Source of the DNA: JAISGQ01 sp045604965
GTDB taxonomy: Bacteria > Bacillota > Clostridia > Oscillospirales > Acutalibacteraceae
Reading direction: 5' to 3'
Length of the DNA stretch: 64,000 nt
Assembly (NCBI GenBank): GCA_045604965.1
Contig: JAZUPB010000025.1
Span: 1 to 64,000, forward strand
The notes beneath the pieces were generated by a model. It saw only the letters and a list, made by a program, of their open reading frames with translations. It was not told the DNA's origin and ran no database searches. This document shows, one piece after another, positions 27,711 through 36,214 of this stretch (the first letter of the stretch is position 1; each line of letters starts with the position of its first letter). Made by a program: the position numbers and the translations under genes.

Positions 27711-27848
27711 GCACTAAGGGCAAACCAATGCGGCACCGGGATAGACGGTGCAAATACACCGAACCGGTAGTTACGCAGTTGATTTGTTAGCTATCGTACT
27801 CGGGGAGAATCCGCAAGGGTTCTCCCCGGGAAACGGGGCTTGCAAGGT
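27711..27848 (+). ncRNA. Candidate structured RNA inside the ABC operon
   Basis: Two helical units can be drawn. Unit 1 (27722-27785) nests AAAC-CAA with UUGAUUU, UGCG with CGCA (27729-27732/27774-27777), CCGG with CCGG (27736-27739/27764-27767) and CGGUG with CACCG (27746-27750/27757-27761). A possible outer CUAA/UUAG pair (27714-27717/27787-27790) would close it. Unit 2 is a 12-bp GC-rich stem (27801-27812/27817-27828) capped by a GCAA tetraloop. The A-rich single strands (GGGCAAACC, GAUAGA, GGGAAACGGGG) look like an aptamer or ribozyme core, but I could not assign a known class. A stabilising 3' end for the binding-protein mRNA is the simpler alternative. Confidence 0.5.
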
Positions 27849-27867
27849 CAGCAGGGAGGTCAATACA

Positions 27868-28458
27868 ATGTACAAAAAGCAACTGGCTTTTCAGAAAATA
27901 GTCTGTCTTCTGGCAATATTCGCCGGAGCAGCGACCTTTATATACTCTCTCGGCATAATGACAGACTTATATGACTGTCTTTATCAGACGATGTATAATC
28001 CAAATGACTTTACACAGACAGATGTCACAGGCTCTATCGTGTTTTACGATATGCAGCCGTTCAATAAGGCATTTACTTCCTGCAGCATCGTGCTGATTCT
28101 GCTCAATTGCCTTCTTTTTATTACAAATACTCATTCAAGAAGAAAGTACTATGTGGGAAATTATGCAGCAGTAGGACTCAACCTGCTTGCATCCGCAGGA
28201 ATCGCGGTATGGGCTCATTTTGAGATCGAAAAATTCAAGGCACAGTTTCTGCAGATCAATTTTGAAGAGCTCAAGGCCTTCTCTGAGATGTGGAAAACTC
28301 ATTATACAGAATCGACCTTCTGGTTCGATCTGCACTATATCATCTTCGGTGCAGTACTGTTTGTCTGCGTACTGCATATAATCAACTTACTTTGGAAACT
28401 CGCACTGATGAAAGTGGAAAACAAACTGATTGCTAAAGGAAAGGGTGTTGAAGCATGA
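27868..28458 (+). CDS. Four-helix membrane protein of the sugar ABC operon
   Basis: The 196-aa protein has four predicted helices, one extracytoplasmic loop after TM1 and a basic C-terminus. I recognise no family. ATG 27868, with GGGAGG 8 bases upstream, is chosen over an upstream in-frame GTG that would run into the structured RNA. Its stop overlaps the next start (ATGA). The gene sits between the binding protein and the ATPase, so a role in the importer complex is likely but unproven. Confidence 0.7.
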   Translation: MYKKQLAFQKIVCLLAIFAGAATFIYSLGIMTDLYDCLYQTMYNPNDFTQTDVTGSIVFYDMQPFNKAFTSCSIVLILLNCLLFITNTHSRRKYYVGNYAAVGLNLLASAGIAVWAHFEIEKFKAQFLQINFEELKAFSEMWKTHYTESTFWFDLHYIIFGAVLFVCVLHIINLLWKLALMKVENKLIAKGKGVEA

Positions 28459-28946
28459 CGAAAGAAGAGCGGATTATCCGCAAGGATCGTATGCGTTACA
28501 CAAAGAATACGCTCGGTTCCAGCCTTGCAATAGCAGCAATCCTGTTTAACGTTTTTTACTTTGTCAGCATATATAAATCAGATGTAGGCAACTTTTACTA
28601 TCAGATGTTGGTAGGAGCCTCCATCGTATACAATCTTCTCTTTATGCTTATCGTGTTCCTTGCATCCGAGGGTGTAAAGAACTATAAAATAGGTTATTCC
28701 TTTGTCCTTCTTATAATAGGAGTATTACAGGTCGGACGAATATTCATACTGCCTATGAAGGCACACGAAGCAACCATTGTTCTGTCCAATGAAACAATTC
28801 AGGTAATGAGCGACAAGCAGTTTATGTGGATTATAGTATGGCTGTCTCTTTCCGCACTCTGCTGCGTAGCCTCGGCATTTGTAAGCTTCTGCCGCAGCTG
28901 CTCGCTCAAAGCACATATGAAATCCCTTGAAAAGAACGCTGCATAA
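28455..28946 (+). CDS. Four-helix membrane protein of the sugar ABC operon
   Basis: This 163-aa protein has four helices and a basic N-terminus (TKEERIIRKDRMRYTKN). Layout and length resemble the preceding gene product, but I see no clear sequence match. It overlaps the previous gene by 4 bases and is followed 17 bases later by the ATPase gene. Function unknown. Confidence 0.7.
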   Translation: MTKEERIIRKDRMRYTKNTLGSSLAIAAILFNVFYFVSIYKSDVGNFYYQMLVGASIVYNLLFMLIVFLASEGVKNYKIGYSFVLLIIGVLQVGRIFILPMKAHEATIVLSNETIQVMSDKQFMWIIVWLSLSALCCVASAFVSFCRSCSLKAHMKSLEKNAA

Positions 28947-28963
28947 GGAGGGAAAAGGATCTT

Positions 28964-30049
28964 ATGGCACAACTTAGCTTACAGCACATTGAAAAAGTGT
29001 ATGACAATAAAGTCAAAGCGGTACACGATTTTGACCTTGAGGTCAAGGACGGTGAACTGATAGTTCTTGTCGGACCCTCCGGCTGCGGTAAATCCACAAC
29101 CCTTCGAATGGTTGCAGGTCTTGAGGATATAACCAACGGCAAGCTGCTGCTTGACGGCAAGGACATAACTGCGACGCCTGCAAAGGACCGCGATATGGCA
29201 ATGGTTTTCCAGAACTATGCACTTTACGGTCATATGACAGTTTATGAAAATATGGCTTTTTCCCTTACACTGCGCAAAGAGAACCCCAATGTAATACATA
29301 AGAAGGTTCTTGCTGCAGCGGAGATTCTTGATCTTACAAGCCAGCTTAACAAAAAGCCTGCACAGCTTTCCGGCGGACAGCGTCAGAGAGTTGCTATGGG
29401 ACGAGCCATCGTACGCAACCCCAAGGTGTTCCTGTTTGACGAGCCCCTTTCAAACCTTGACGCAAAGCTTCGCGGTGCTACCCGCCGTGAGATACTGCTT
29501 CTCCATAAGAGACTCAAGGCAACAATGCTTTACGTAACCCACGATCAGACCGAGGCTCTGACACTTGCAGACCGCATCGTGTGTATGTCAATGGGTCACG
29601 TTCAGCAGGTAGGAACTCCTCTTGAGCTTTACGACACACCCGCAAATCTTTTCGTAGCAAGCTTTATCGGACTTCCCCCGATGAACTTCTATGACGTAAA
29701 AGTATCCGGCGGCGAGCTTTGCGGCAACGGCTTCAAAGTTCCCCTCGGCGAAAGTGAAAAAGCACTGCTCTCTGATTATGAGGGCAAGGAGATAGTCCTC
29801 GGCATTCGCCCCGAAAATATTGTTGAGGGCGATGAGATAGAGGTAAGAGTAACCACCAATGAAAACCTTGGAATGAATACTCTTGTTCACGGACATATCG
29901 GAGAAGAAGACAAGGCATCGACGAAGATATCCTGCAAGCTCAAGGGCTGGTGTGATTACAAGCAGGGCGATAAGGTAAAGGTATCATTTAACAGAATGCA
30001 CTTCTTTGATAAAGAGACCACCAACGCCATCAGGGAGGTTGAAAGATAA
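28964..30049 (+). CDS. ABC transporter ATPase, UgpC/MsmX type
   Basis: This ATP-hydrolysing subunit (361 aa) of CUT1-type sugar importers has Walker A GPSGCGKST (37-45), Q83, signature LSGGQ (135-139), Walker B FLFDE (D159, E160) and the switch His in YVTHDQTE. The C-terminal region (about 240-361) is the OB-fold regulatory domain of the family. LplB/YtcP systems often lack a dedicated ATPase and share one; here it is encoded within the operon. Its stop overlaps the next start by one base (TAATG). Confidence 0.95.
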   Translation: MAQLSLQHIEKVYDNKVKAVHDFDLEVKDGELIVLVGPSGCGKSTTLRMVAGLEDITNGKLLLDGKDITATPAKDRDMAMVFQNYALYGHMTVYENMAFSLTLRKENPNVIHKKVLAAAEILDLTSQLNKKPAQLSGGQRQRVAMGRAIVRNPKVFLFDEPLSNLDAKLRGATRREILLLHKRLKATMLYVTHDQTEALTLADRIVCMSMGHVQQVGTPLELYDTPANLFVASFIGLPPMNFYDVKVSGGELCGNGFKVPLGESEKALLSDYEGKEIVLGIRPENIVEGDEIEVRVTTNENLGMNTLVHGHIGEEDKASTKISCKLKGWCDYKQGDKVKVSFNRMHFFDKETTNAIREVER

Positions 30050-30630
30050 TGAGCGAGAAAAAAGTTAAAACCTCCAAATCTCCCTCAAAGGTGAAGGAAT
30101 TTTTCCGTAAGCTTATTGTTTCGCTGAAGCGCAAGCCCCATATTATTCCGGGCTTGGTTATTGCAGCAGCATTCCTGCTGTACTCTCTTAATCTTACCGA
30201 TGTATCAGATACAACGGCAAAGATACAGGGATCAGGAATGGGCCTCTGCGGCTTCTGCACAATGCTTTTCTCAATTCTCGGTTTTGTATGCTTTCTTAAC
30301 GCATTTCCTCACCGCAAAAAGGTAAATATCCCGATGCTGCTTCTTATGTTTGCAATGTTCGGTGTAATCATTTACTGTGATATCCATTATAAAAATGCAA
30401 TTCTGTACGCTATGAACAGAGCGGACAATGCAATAAAGATCACTAATAACACCGCATATATCGCAGATGCATACAATATGCTCGGCACACACATCATACT
30501 GATTGCGGTTGCAGCAGGTCTTGTTGTTCTGCTTCCCATTTACAGATGGCTGCTCAGAAAGATCAATACATCTGTAGAAGTAGAGGATAACGGTTCAATG
30601 GCTGAGATTGAGCTGTCCGAAGAGGAATAA
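30049..30630 (+). CDS. Four-helix membrane protein of the sugar ABC operon
   Basis: This 193-aa protein has a strongly basic N-terminus (about 35 residues rich in Lys), four helices and an acidic C-terminal tail (EVEDNGSMAEIELSEEE). I do not recognise the family. Translation is coupled to the ATPase gene by a one-base overlap, which is the strongest hint that it belongs to the transporter. A terminator follows. Confidence 0.7.
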   Translation: MSEKKVKTSKSPSKVKEFFRKLIVSLKRKPHIIPGLVIAAAFLLYSLNLTDVSDTTAKIQGSGMGLCGFCTMLFSILGFVCFLNAFPHRKKVNIPMLLLMFAMFGVIIYCDIHYKNAILYAMNRADNAIKITNNTAYIADAYNMLGTHIILIAVAAGLVVLLPIYRWLLRKINTSVEVEDNGSMAEIELSEEE

Positions 30631-30639
30631 TGTCAAAGA

Positions 30640-30676
30640 AAAAATGGGAGGCTCGGCAATGACCTCCCATTTTTCA
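30640..30676 (+). terminator. Terminator inside or at the end of the ABC operon
   Basis: The 12-bp stem AAAAATGGGAGG / CCTCCCATTTTT has an 11-base loop. The gene at 30703 lies beyond it and would be read by leakage or from its own promoter. Confidence 0.8.
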
Positions 30677-30702
30677 AAAACGATTCTGACAAGGAGCCCG
30701 AA

Positions 30703-31347
30703 ATGTCACTTAAAAAGAAGAAAAACGTTGGGATAGAGCCTGAGGAAAAAGGCTCATCCGAATATTATGAGCTTAAGACAAAAGCTATTGACGATCTGGT
30801 CAATGCCAATGAGGAAAACTCCCCGGAACTTACTCCGGAGGAGCTTAAAAAGTACAGCAGTAAGCCGAAATTCTCCCTTACAGAATGGATGAAAGCGGTA
30901 CTTATCAAGATATGGTTTGCCGGAGCAGTCTGCTTCTTTATCTTCTGGGGACTCGGCACGTACATAAGAGCTGAACTTGATATGCTCTTTGTGTTCGCAG
31001 TTGCGCTGGGTATAGTGACAGATCTCCTGGTAAACAATATTTTCCGCTTTTATGAAAAAACACCTCACGCTAATGATCGCTGGATGATGTTCCCGAAAAA
31101 GAATTTCATAAATTTCTTTTTCAATATAATATATGCCTTTGTGCTTCTTGCGGCGGTTTATATGATTTACAACATAATAAACCTCGTTATAGTTTCATTG
31201 ACAGGAGCACCTAAGGACAGCGTTCCCGTAGGTGTTGAGCCGATTCTTTTCGGAGTGCTTTATATGGCGGTGGATATGCTTTTTATAGGTATGAAGAGAA
31301 CTTTCGGGAAAATAGTTGATGACGCCAAGAAAAGCGTAAAAAAATAA
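30703..31347 (+). CDS. Membrane protein, last of the ABC transporter group
   Basis: The 214-aa protein has an N-terminal charged cytoplasmic stretch of about 65 residues, then about four helices. No family is recognised. It lies just past the terminator at 30640, and AAGGAG precedes the start. It is the fifth uncharacterised membrane protein in this transporter cluster, counting the one at 22901. Confidence 0.65.
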   Translation: MSLKKKKNVGIEPEEKGSSEYYELKTKAIDDLVNANEENSPELTPEELKKYSSKPKFSLTEWMKAVLIKIWFAGAVCFFIFWGLGTYIRAELDMLFVFAVALGIVTDLLVNNIFRFYEKTPHANDRWMMFPKKNFINFFFNIIYAFVLLAAVYMIYNIINLVIVSLTGAPKDSVPVGVEPILFGVLYMAVDMLFIGMKRTFGKIVDDAKKSVKK

Positions 31348-31386
31348 ACTGCACCGGCGCCGGGTTAGTAAACGCCAATGCAGTTT
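31338..31386 (-). terminator. Terminator of the second AraC gene
   Basis: AAACTGCA / TGCAGTTT with inner GGCG / CGCC pairs, followed on the minus strand by TTTATTTTTTT. It overlaps the end of the converging membrane-protein gene. Confidence 0.65.
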
Positions 31387-31412
31387 AAGGTAAGATCATT
31401 CGCCGATCGAAT

Positions 31413-32207
31413 TTAAAGAATGATCTTCATACTGTCTGATGTCTGGTTCGGATCAGGAACATCGTTCTGAGCCGAATTTATATAATAGCTTGGAGCCACG
31501 CCATACTTTTTCTTAAACATTCTGGAGAAGTATAGCGGCTCACGGAAACCGCAGGTCTGAGCGATTTCAGCAATACTTCCGCTGTCGCTGTAATTTGAGC
31601 GAAGCATATCCGCAGCGGTTTTGAGACGCTTGTCCTGAAGGTACTTATGAGGAGTAACACCAAGCTCCTTCTTAAACAGCTTTCTCAGGTAATCGTAGCT
31701 GAAATGAAGAGAAAGCAGATATTCATCAAGCATATAGTTGCAGTCAGGATAATTCTGAATGATATTGCTTTCAATTTCCTCTACGATGGGACTGAGCCTG
31801 TTGACCTTGCGATAGGCGCTGAGGTAGCAGGCAATAAGATCACCGTAAGCGGAAAGAAGCATAGGTTTGCGGTCGGGGTCGCCGTAAAAATGGAAAAACG
31901 CCGCAGAGAATGCGTTATAGATAAACTGATTGCTGTCGTCCATAATGCTGAAGGGTGCCTTGAAATTCATAGTGGTGTTGGACATATTAAGGTGAATATT
32001 GGTAAAACCTTCAGAGCTTCCGTTGGAGTGGGGAGTGTTTGGCGGGATGATGACGATGGTTCCCTTTTCATAGGGTATGGTCAGATCGTTATCAAAGTCA
32101 AAATGCCCCTGTCCGCCGGTACAGTAGATAAGTTCCCAGGTGTTATGAGCGTGGCGGGAAACAGAAAGCGTAACAGAATGCTTTCCTGCATAAACGATGT
32201 CGTTCAT
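31413..32207 (-). CDS. AraC-family regulator, divergent from the kduI operon
   Basis: The protein has 264 aa. The N-terminal cupin half includes HAHNTWELIYCTGGQG and IVIIPPNTPHSN. The C-terminal double HTH includes FSYDYLRKLFKKELGVTPHKY and GFREPLYFSRMFKKKYGVAPS. It is transcribed away from the ATPase-kduI-GH28-GH105-kduD operon. The shared 377-base gap holds a 16-bp perfect palindrome and a promoter with a weak -35, so activation of that operon is the likely role. Confidence 0.88.
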   Translation of the reverse strand: MNDIVYAGKHSVTLSVSRHAHNTWELIYCTGGQGHFDFDNDLTIPYEKGTIVIIPPNTPHSNGSSEGFTNIHLNMSNTTMNFKAPFSIMDDSNQFIYNAFSAAFFHFYGDPDRKPMLLSAYGDLIACYLSAYRKVNRLSPIVEEIESNIIQNYPDCNYMLDEYLLSLHFSYDYLRKLFKKELGVTPHKYLQDKRLKTAADMLRSNYSDSGSIAEIAQTCGFREPLYFSRMFKKKYGVAPSYYINSAQNDVPDPNQTSDSMKIIL

Positions 32208-32427
32208 AGTTTAAATCCCTCGTTTCACATCTTAAATTCAAAACGATATTTACAGCTGTGGACGTGTATCATTTATTATATTATCACACAATGTCTGTTT
32301 TGTCCATATTTTTCACAAAACAATAATTTTATAATTTCGATTAAAAAAAGGTTTATGACCAACAGGGCAAAAACACAACAATGCCGAAAACAGCGAGAAA
32401 ATCGCATAATAAAACGAAAGCGATCAC

Positions 32428-32443
32428 GCTTCATTAATGAAGC
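32428..32443. promoter_or_regulatory. 16-bp perfect palindrome, possible regulator site
   Basis: GCTTCATTAATGAAGC is fully self-complementary. It is framed by outer arms ACGAAA (32414-32419) and TTTCGT (32451-32456). It lies 43 bases upstream of the -35 box of the kduI operon. Confidence 0.5.
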
Positions 32444-32485
32444 TAATCCGTTTCGTCTATAAACAGGCTTATTTATGAACTCGAA

Positions 32486-32514
32486 TGAAACATCCGCATC
32501 GTTTATACTATAAT
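32486..32514 (+). promoter_or_regulatory. Promoter of the ATPase-kduI-GH28-GH105-kduD operon
   Basis: A perfect TATAAT (32509-32514) has a poor -35 (TGAAAC, 17-base spacer), consistent with an activated promoter. Confidence 0.55.
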
Positions 32515-32584
32515 ATATAAACAAAATGCTGATTCAAGATAAAAAATATATTCACATATAAACATTTTCAAGGGGGCTTGAATT

Positions 32585-33667
32585 ATGGCATATCTTGCAC
32601 TTAAGGAGATAAACAAAATTTACCCGAACGGCTTCCACGCTGTTCACGATTTCAATCTGGAGATTGAGAAGGGTGAGTTTATAGTATTTGTCGGTCCGTC
32701 CGGATGCGGCAAATCCACAACATTGCGTATGATCGCAGGCCTTGAGGATATAAGCAAGGGTGACTTCCTTATAAACGGAAAGCGCGCAAACGAAAAAGGA
32801 CCGCGTGAGCGTGAGATCGCGATGGTTTTCCAGAGCTACGCTCTTTATCCCCAGATGACGGTATATGATAATCTCGCATTTGGTCTGACGCTGCAGGGTG
32901 TTGACGAAGATGTTATTGAGGAAAGAGTAAAGAAGACAGCAAAGATCCTCGGCCTTACAGATTATCTCGACCGTCTGCCCAGAGCACTGTCCGGTGGACA
33001 GCGTCAGAGAGTCGCAGTAGGTCGTGCGATAATCCGCAAGGTTGGCATATTCCTTATGGATGAGCCCCTTTCAAACCTCGATGCAAAGCAGAGAGTAACA
33101 ATGCGTTCCGAGATCACACAGATTCATCGTGAAACCGGAGCAACCACTATCTACGTAACCCACGACCAGACCGAGGCTATGACAATGGCTGACCGCATCG
33201 TTGTAATGAAGGAAGGCTATGTACAGCAGATCGGTACACCTTATGACCTTTATTTTAAGCCCGTGAATGTGTTTGTTGCAGGCTTTATCGGCGAGCCGCC
33301 TATGAACTTCATCCGCGAAAAGGTAGAGAACGGATGTATTAACATCGGTGGAATCACCCTTGATCTTTCCCGTAAGCTTGGCGATAAGGTTTCTGATTAC
33401 GAGGGTAAGGAAATCGTATTCGGATTCCGTCCCGAAGGAATCGTCCTCGGCGAATCGGACAATGCGTATAATGTCAGCTGCAGCGTAGAGCTCACCGAAA
33501 TGCTGGGCGACAATGTAAACGTATATATTAACATAGGCGACAAAAAAGCAATTCTCAAGGTCGATCCCCACGACACCCCCGAGATGGACAGCGACATTTC
33601 ATTCTCCATTCCTTATGAGAATGTTTATCTCTTCGACGGACAGACAGAGAATGTAATCAATATATAA
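32585..33667 (+). CDS. Second ABC transporter ATPase, UgpC/MsmX type
   Basis: This 360-aa sugar-importer ATPase has Walker A GPSGCGKST, LSGGQRQRVA, Walker B FLMDE and YVTHDQTEA, with a C-terminal regulatory domain. It is clearly related to the ATPase at 28964 but has many differences, so it is not a recent duplicate. No permease is encoded beside it. It may serve the same LplB/YtcP pair or act as a shared ATPase for several importers. AAGGGGG precedes the start. Confidence 0.95.
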   Translation: MAYLALKEINKIYPNGFHAVHDFNLEIEKGEFIVFVGPSGCGKSTTLRMIAGLEDISKGDFLINGKRANEKGPREREIAMVFQSYALYPQMTVYDNLAFGLTLQGVDEDVIEERVKKTAKILGLTDYLDRLPRALSGGQRQRVAVGRAIIRKVGIFLMDEPLSNLDAKQRVTMRSEITQIHRETGATTIYVTHDQTEAMTMADRIVVMKEGYVQQIGTPYDLYFKPVNVFVAGFIGEPPMNFIREKVENGCINIGGITLDLSRKLGDKVSDYEGKEIVFGFRPEGIVLGESDNAYNVSCSVELTEMLGDNVNVYINIGDKKAILKVDPHDTPEMDSDISFSIPYENVYLFDGQTENVINI

Positions 33668-33690
33668 ATTATTTATCCAAGGAGGCACAT

Positions 33691-34533
33691 ATGGATATTC
33701 GTTATTCAGCACATCCCAATGATGTAAAAAGATATACTACCGAGGAACTCAGAAAAGAATTCCTTATCACCGACCTTTATCAGCCCGATACCGTTCAGGC
33801 AACCTACTCCCACGTTGACCGTATGGTCGTTATGGGAATAATGCCTGTAAATGAGGCTGTTTCCATCGACAAAGGCATCGATGTTTATGCAAACTTCGGC
33901 ACCTCCTATATCCTTGAGCGCCGTGAAGCAGGTGTATTCAATCTCGGCGGTGCAGGTTATGTTGAGGTCGACGGAGTCCGTTACGAGCTTGGTTTTGAGG
34001 ACTGCATCTACATTGCAAAGGAGACCAAGAGCGTAATCTTTGGCAGCAACGAAAAGGAGAATCCTGCAAAGTTCTACATTGCATCCACTCCTGCACATAA
34101 AGTCTGCAAGACCACACTTCTCACCATAGAGAAAGCAAACAAGCGTCCCCTTGGCGGTGAGGAGAACTCCAACAAGAGAGTTATAAATCAGTTCATTCAT
34201 CCGGACGTCCTCGAGACCTGTCAGCTTCTTATGGGTCTTACAAAGCTCGAAAAGGGCAGCGTATGGAATTCTATGCCCTGCCACACCCACGAGCGCCGTA
34301 TGGAGGTCTACACATACTACGGACTTCCCGAAAACGACGTAGTAATGCACTTTATGGGTCAGCCTCAGGAAGTACGTCCTATAGTGATGCAGAACTTTGA
34401 TGCCGTAATTTCCCCCTCCTGGTCCATCCATTGCGGCTGCGGCACTTCCAATTATACATTCATCTGGGCAATGGGCGGCGAAAACCAGGTGTTTGACGAT
34501 ATGGACAATCTCAAGCCTTCGGAGTTAAAATAA
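33691..34533 (+). CDS. kduI: 5-keto-4-deoxyuronate isomerase
   Basis: It isomerises the 4-deoxy-5-keto uronate formed from unsaturated galacturonate to 2,5-diketo-3-deoxygluconate. At 280 aa it is the usual length. The C-terminal cupin carries the metal set in MPCHTHERRMEVY (two His, Glu) and a later His in SIHCGCG. AAGGAGG lies before the ATG, 23 bases after the ATPase gene. GH105 further down the operon supplies its substrate and KduD uses its product. Confidence 0.96.
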   Translation: MDIRYSAHPNDVKRYTTEELRKEFLITDLYQPDTVQATYSHVDRMVVMGIMPVNEAVSIDKGIDVYANFGTSYILERREAGVFNLGGAGYVEVDGVRYELGFEDCIYIAKETKSVIFGSNEKENPAKFYIASTPAHKVCKTTLLTIEKANKRPLGGEENSNKRVINQFIHPDVLETCQLLMGLTKLEKGSVWNSMPCHTHERRMEVYTYYGLPENDVVMHFMGQPQEVRPIVMQNFDAVISPSWSIHCGCGTSNYTFIWAMGGENQVFDDMDNLKPSELK

Positions 34534-34567
34534 ACCGATTTACGATATACTCGGCTTGATTATAAAT

Positions 34568-34596
34568 ACGGCGGCCGGGGATAACCTTGCCGCCGT
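34568..34596 (+). repeat. Intercistronic hairpin before the GH28 gene
   Basis: ACGGCGGC pairs with GCCGCCGT, and inner GGGG/CCTT can extend the stem to an ATAA loop; TTTAC follows. It probably attenuates or stabilises between kduI and the GH28 gene, since the operon appears to continue. Confidence 0.55.
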
Positions 34597-34622
34597 TTAC
34601 TTTGACAAACAGGAGTTTGATT

Positions 34623-36161
34623 ATGAAATTCCACGAAATATTCCGTTCATCTGTCTCGCTGTGCTTTGAGCTTGACAATGAAACTCCCTATTATTCTCCA
34701 AAGCCTTACGATGTGGCGCTGAACGGCGAGGTTGTGCTGAAAGGCGTAAAAACCAACGTATTTTCTCTTTTTGACCTCAAGCCTGAAACAGAATACAACG
34801 TAACTGTCGGAGATTTCGCTCTCACAGTCAGCACAAAGGCAGAAAGCGCCTGCATCAGCGCCGCCGATTTCGGTGCAAAGGGCGACGGTGTCACAGATGA
34901 TACAACCGCTATACAGACGGCGATCTTTGCCTGCCCTGATAACGGCAGAGTAAGAGTACCGGCAGGTACATACTATATCCGCCCCATAGTTCTCAAGAGC
35001 CATATGACCTTTGAGCTGTGCGAGGGTGCAGTGCTTCTCGGCGATACCGAGCCGAGCCACTATCCTGTCTGGCCTGGCGAGATAATCGACCCTAATACAG
35101 GCAAAGAAGTTCAGGTCAGCAGTTTCGAGGGAACTCCTATGGCGTGCCATCAGAGCTTTGTAAGTGCCCATTATGCAGAAGGCATCAACATTGTCGGCAA
35201 GGGCGTTATTGACGGAAACGCACAGAATTCCAGCTGGTGGATAAACCCCAAGGAGAGAAAAGAAGGCAGACCGAGGCTCTTTTTCTGTAATCAGTGCGAG
35301 GGGATAAATTTTCACGGTATTACAGGAAGAAACTCAGCATCCTGGAATTTCCACCCCTTCTTTTCAAAGGGTATCGGTTTCTACGATATGGCAGTCGAAG
35401 CTCCTGCAGACAGCCCAAACACCGACGGTACTGACCCCGAATCCTGCAATGGGGTGGATTACATCGGTGTCCGCTTCTCTGTCGGAGACGATGCGATAGC
35501 CATCAAAGCAGGAAAAATGTATATGGGTATGAAATATCAGACCCCTGCAAGCAATCACCTTATCCGCAACTGCCTGATGGAGTATGCACACGGTGCAGTT
35601 GTTCTGGGCAGTGAAATGTCGGGAGGAGTCAAGGATCTTACAGTCAGCCAGTGTTACTTTGACCACACCGACAGAGGCCTGAGAATAAAGACACGACGCG
35701 GCAGAGGCAAGTACGCTGTTATCGACGGAGTGGAATTCTCAAACATAAAGATGAACAACGTCCTCTCTCCGCTTGTTATAAATATGTATTACTTCTGCGA
35801 TCCTGACGGCAAGACAGAATACGTTCAGGACAAGGGCCCGAGACCTGTTGACGACAATACTCCGTACCTCGGGAGCTTTACGTTCCGTAATATTCAGTGT
35901 GAAAATTACGAATATGCGGCAGGATATTTCCACGGATTGCCGGAACAGCCCATCGGCTCGGTTGAAATTGACAACGTCACATTTACCGCCAAGCCCGATG
36001 CAGGAGAAGGCTATCCTGCAATGATGTGTGATATCGAACCCCACAGCAAAGCCGGACTTCGATTCAAAAACGTTAAGAAGGTAACACTCAAAAATGTAAC
36101 CATTGAGGGTTTCGAGGGCGATCGCATCGAAGTTTTCGGCGGTGAATTAGAGGAAATATAA
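34623..36161 (+). CDS. GH28 polygalacturonase, cytoplasmic (probably exo-acting)
   Basis: It hydrolyses alpha-1,4 galacturonosyl bonds. Residues 1-75 form a fibronectin-III-like domain, as in bacterial exo-polygalacturonases. From about residue 80 a parallel beta-helix carries NTDG (D268), GDDA (D289, D290), AHG (H323) and RIK (R354, K356), the usual GH28 active site with Ala in place of the first Gly of GHG. No signal peptide is present. ATG 34623 with CAGGAG upstream is preferred to the open frame from 34587, giving 512 aa. Confidence 0.93.
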   Translation: MKFHEIFRSSVSLCFELDNETPYYSPKPYDVALNGEVVLKGVKTNVFSLFDLKPETEYNVTVGDFALTVSTKAESACISAADFGAKGDGVTDDTTAIQTAIFACPDNGRVRVPAGTYYIRPIVLKSHMTFELCEGAVLLGDTEPSHYPVWPGEIIDPNTGKEVQVSSFEGTPMACHQSFVSAHYAEGINIVGKGVIDGNAQNSSWWINPKERKEGRPRLFFCNQCEGINFHGITGRNSASWNFHPFFSKGIGFYDMAVEAPADSPNTDGTDPESCNGVDYIGVRFSVGDDAIAIKAGKMYMGMKYQTPASNHLIRNCLMEYAHGAVVLGSEMSGGVKDLTVSQCYFDHTDRGLRIKTRRGRGKYAVIDGVEFSNIKMNNVLSPLVINMYYFCDPDGKTEYVQDKGPRPVDDNTPYLGSFTFRNIQCENYEYAAGYFHGLPEQPIGSVEIDNVTFTAKPDAGEGYPAMMCDIEPHSKAGLRFKNVKKVTLKNVTIEGFEGDRIEVFGGELEEI

Positions 36162-36195
36162 AGGATACCAAAGGAGCAAAGCCCCTTGCAGGAGT

Positions 36196-36214
36196 TTGGG
36201 GACAGAGTCCCCAA
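36196..36214. repeat. Hairpin in the GH28-GH105 gap
   Basis: TTGGGGAC-aga-GTCCCCAA has perfect 8-bp arms. Together with the preceding GCAAAGCCCCTTGCAGGAG it looks like a small dispersed palindromic repeat. Confidence 0.4.

Noticed and set aside
27711..27800. A cyclic-di-GMP-I riboswitch
   Set aside because: AGGGCAAACC matches the start of that class, but the GACGCAAAGC core and its receptor helix are missing and the stem order differs. I keep it only as an unassigned structured RNA.
27748..27867. An N-terminal extension of the 27868 membrane protein from an upstream GTG
   Set aside because: It would run through the structured RNA, adds a non-membrane stretch without features, and lacks a ribosome site. 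ATG 27868 has a good one.
28964..33667. Assembly duplication of the ABC ATPase gene
   Set aside because: The two proteins share motifs but differ throughout, and their surroundings are unrelated, so they are distinct paralogues.
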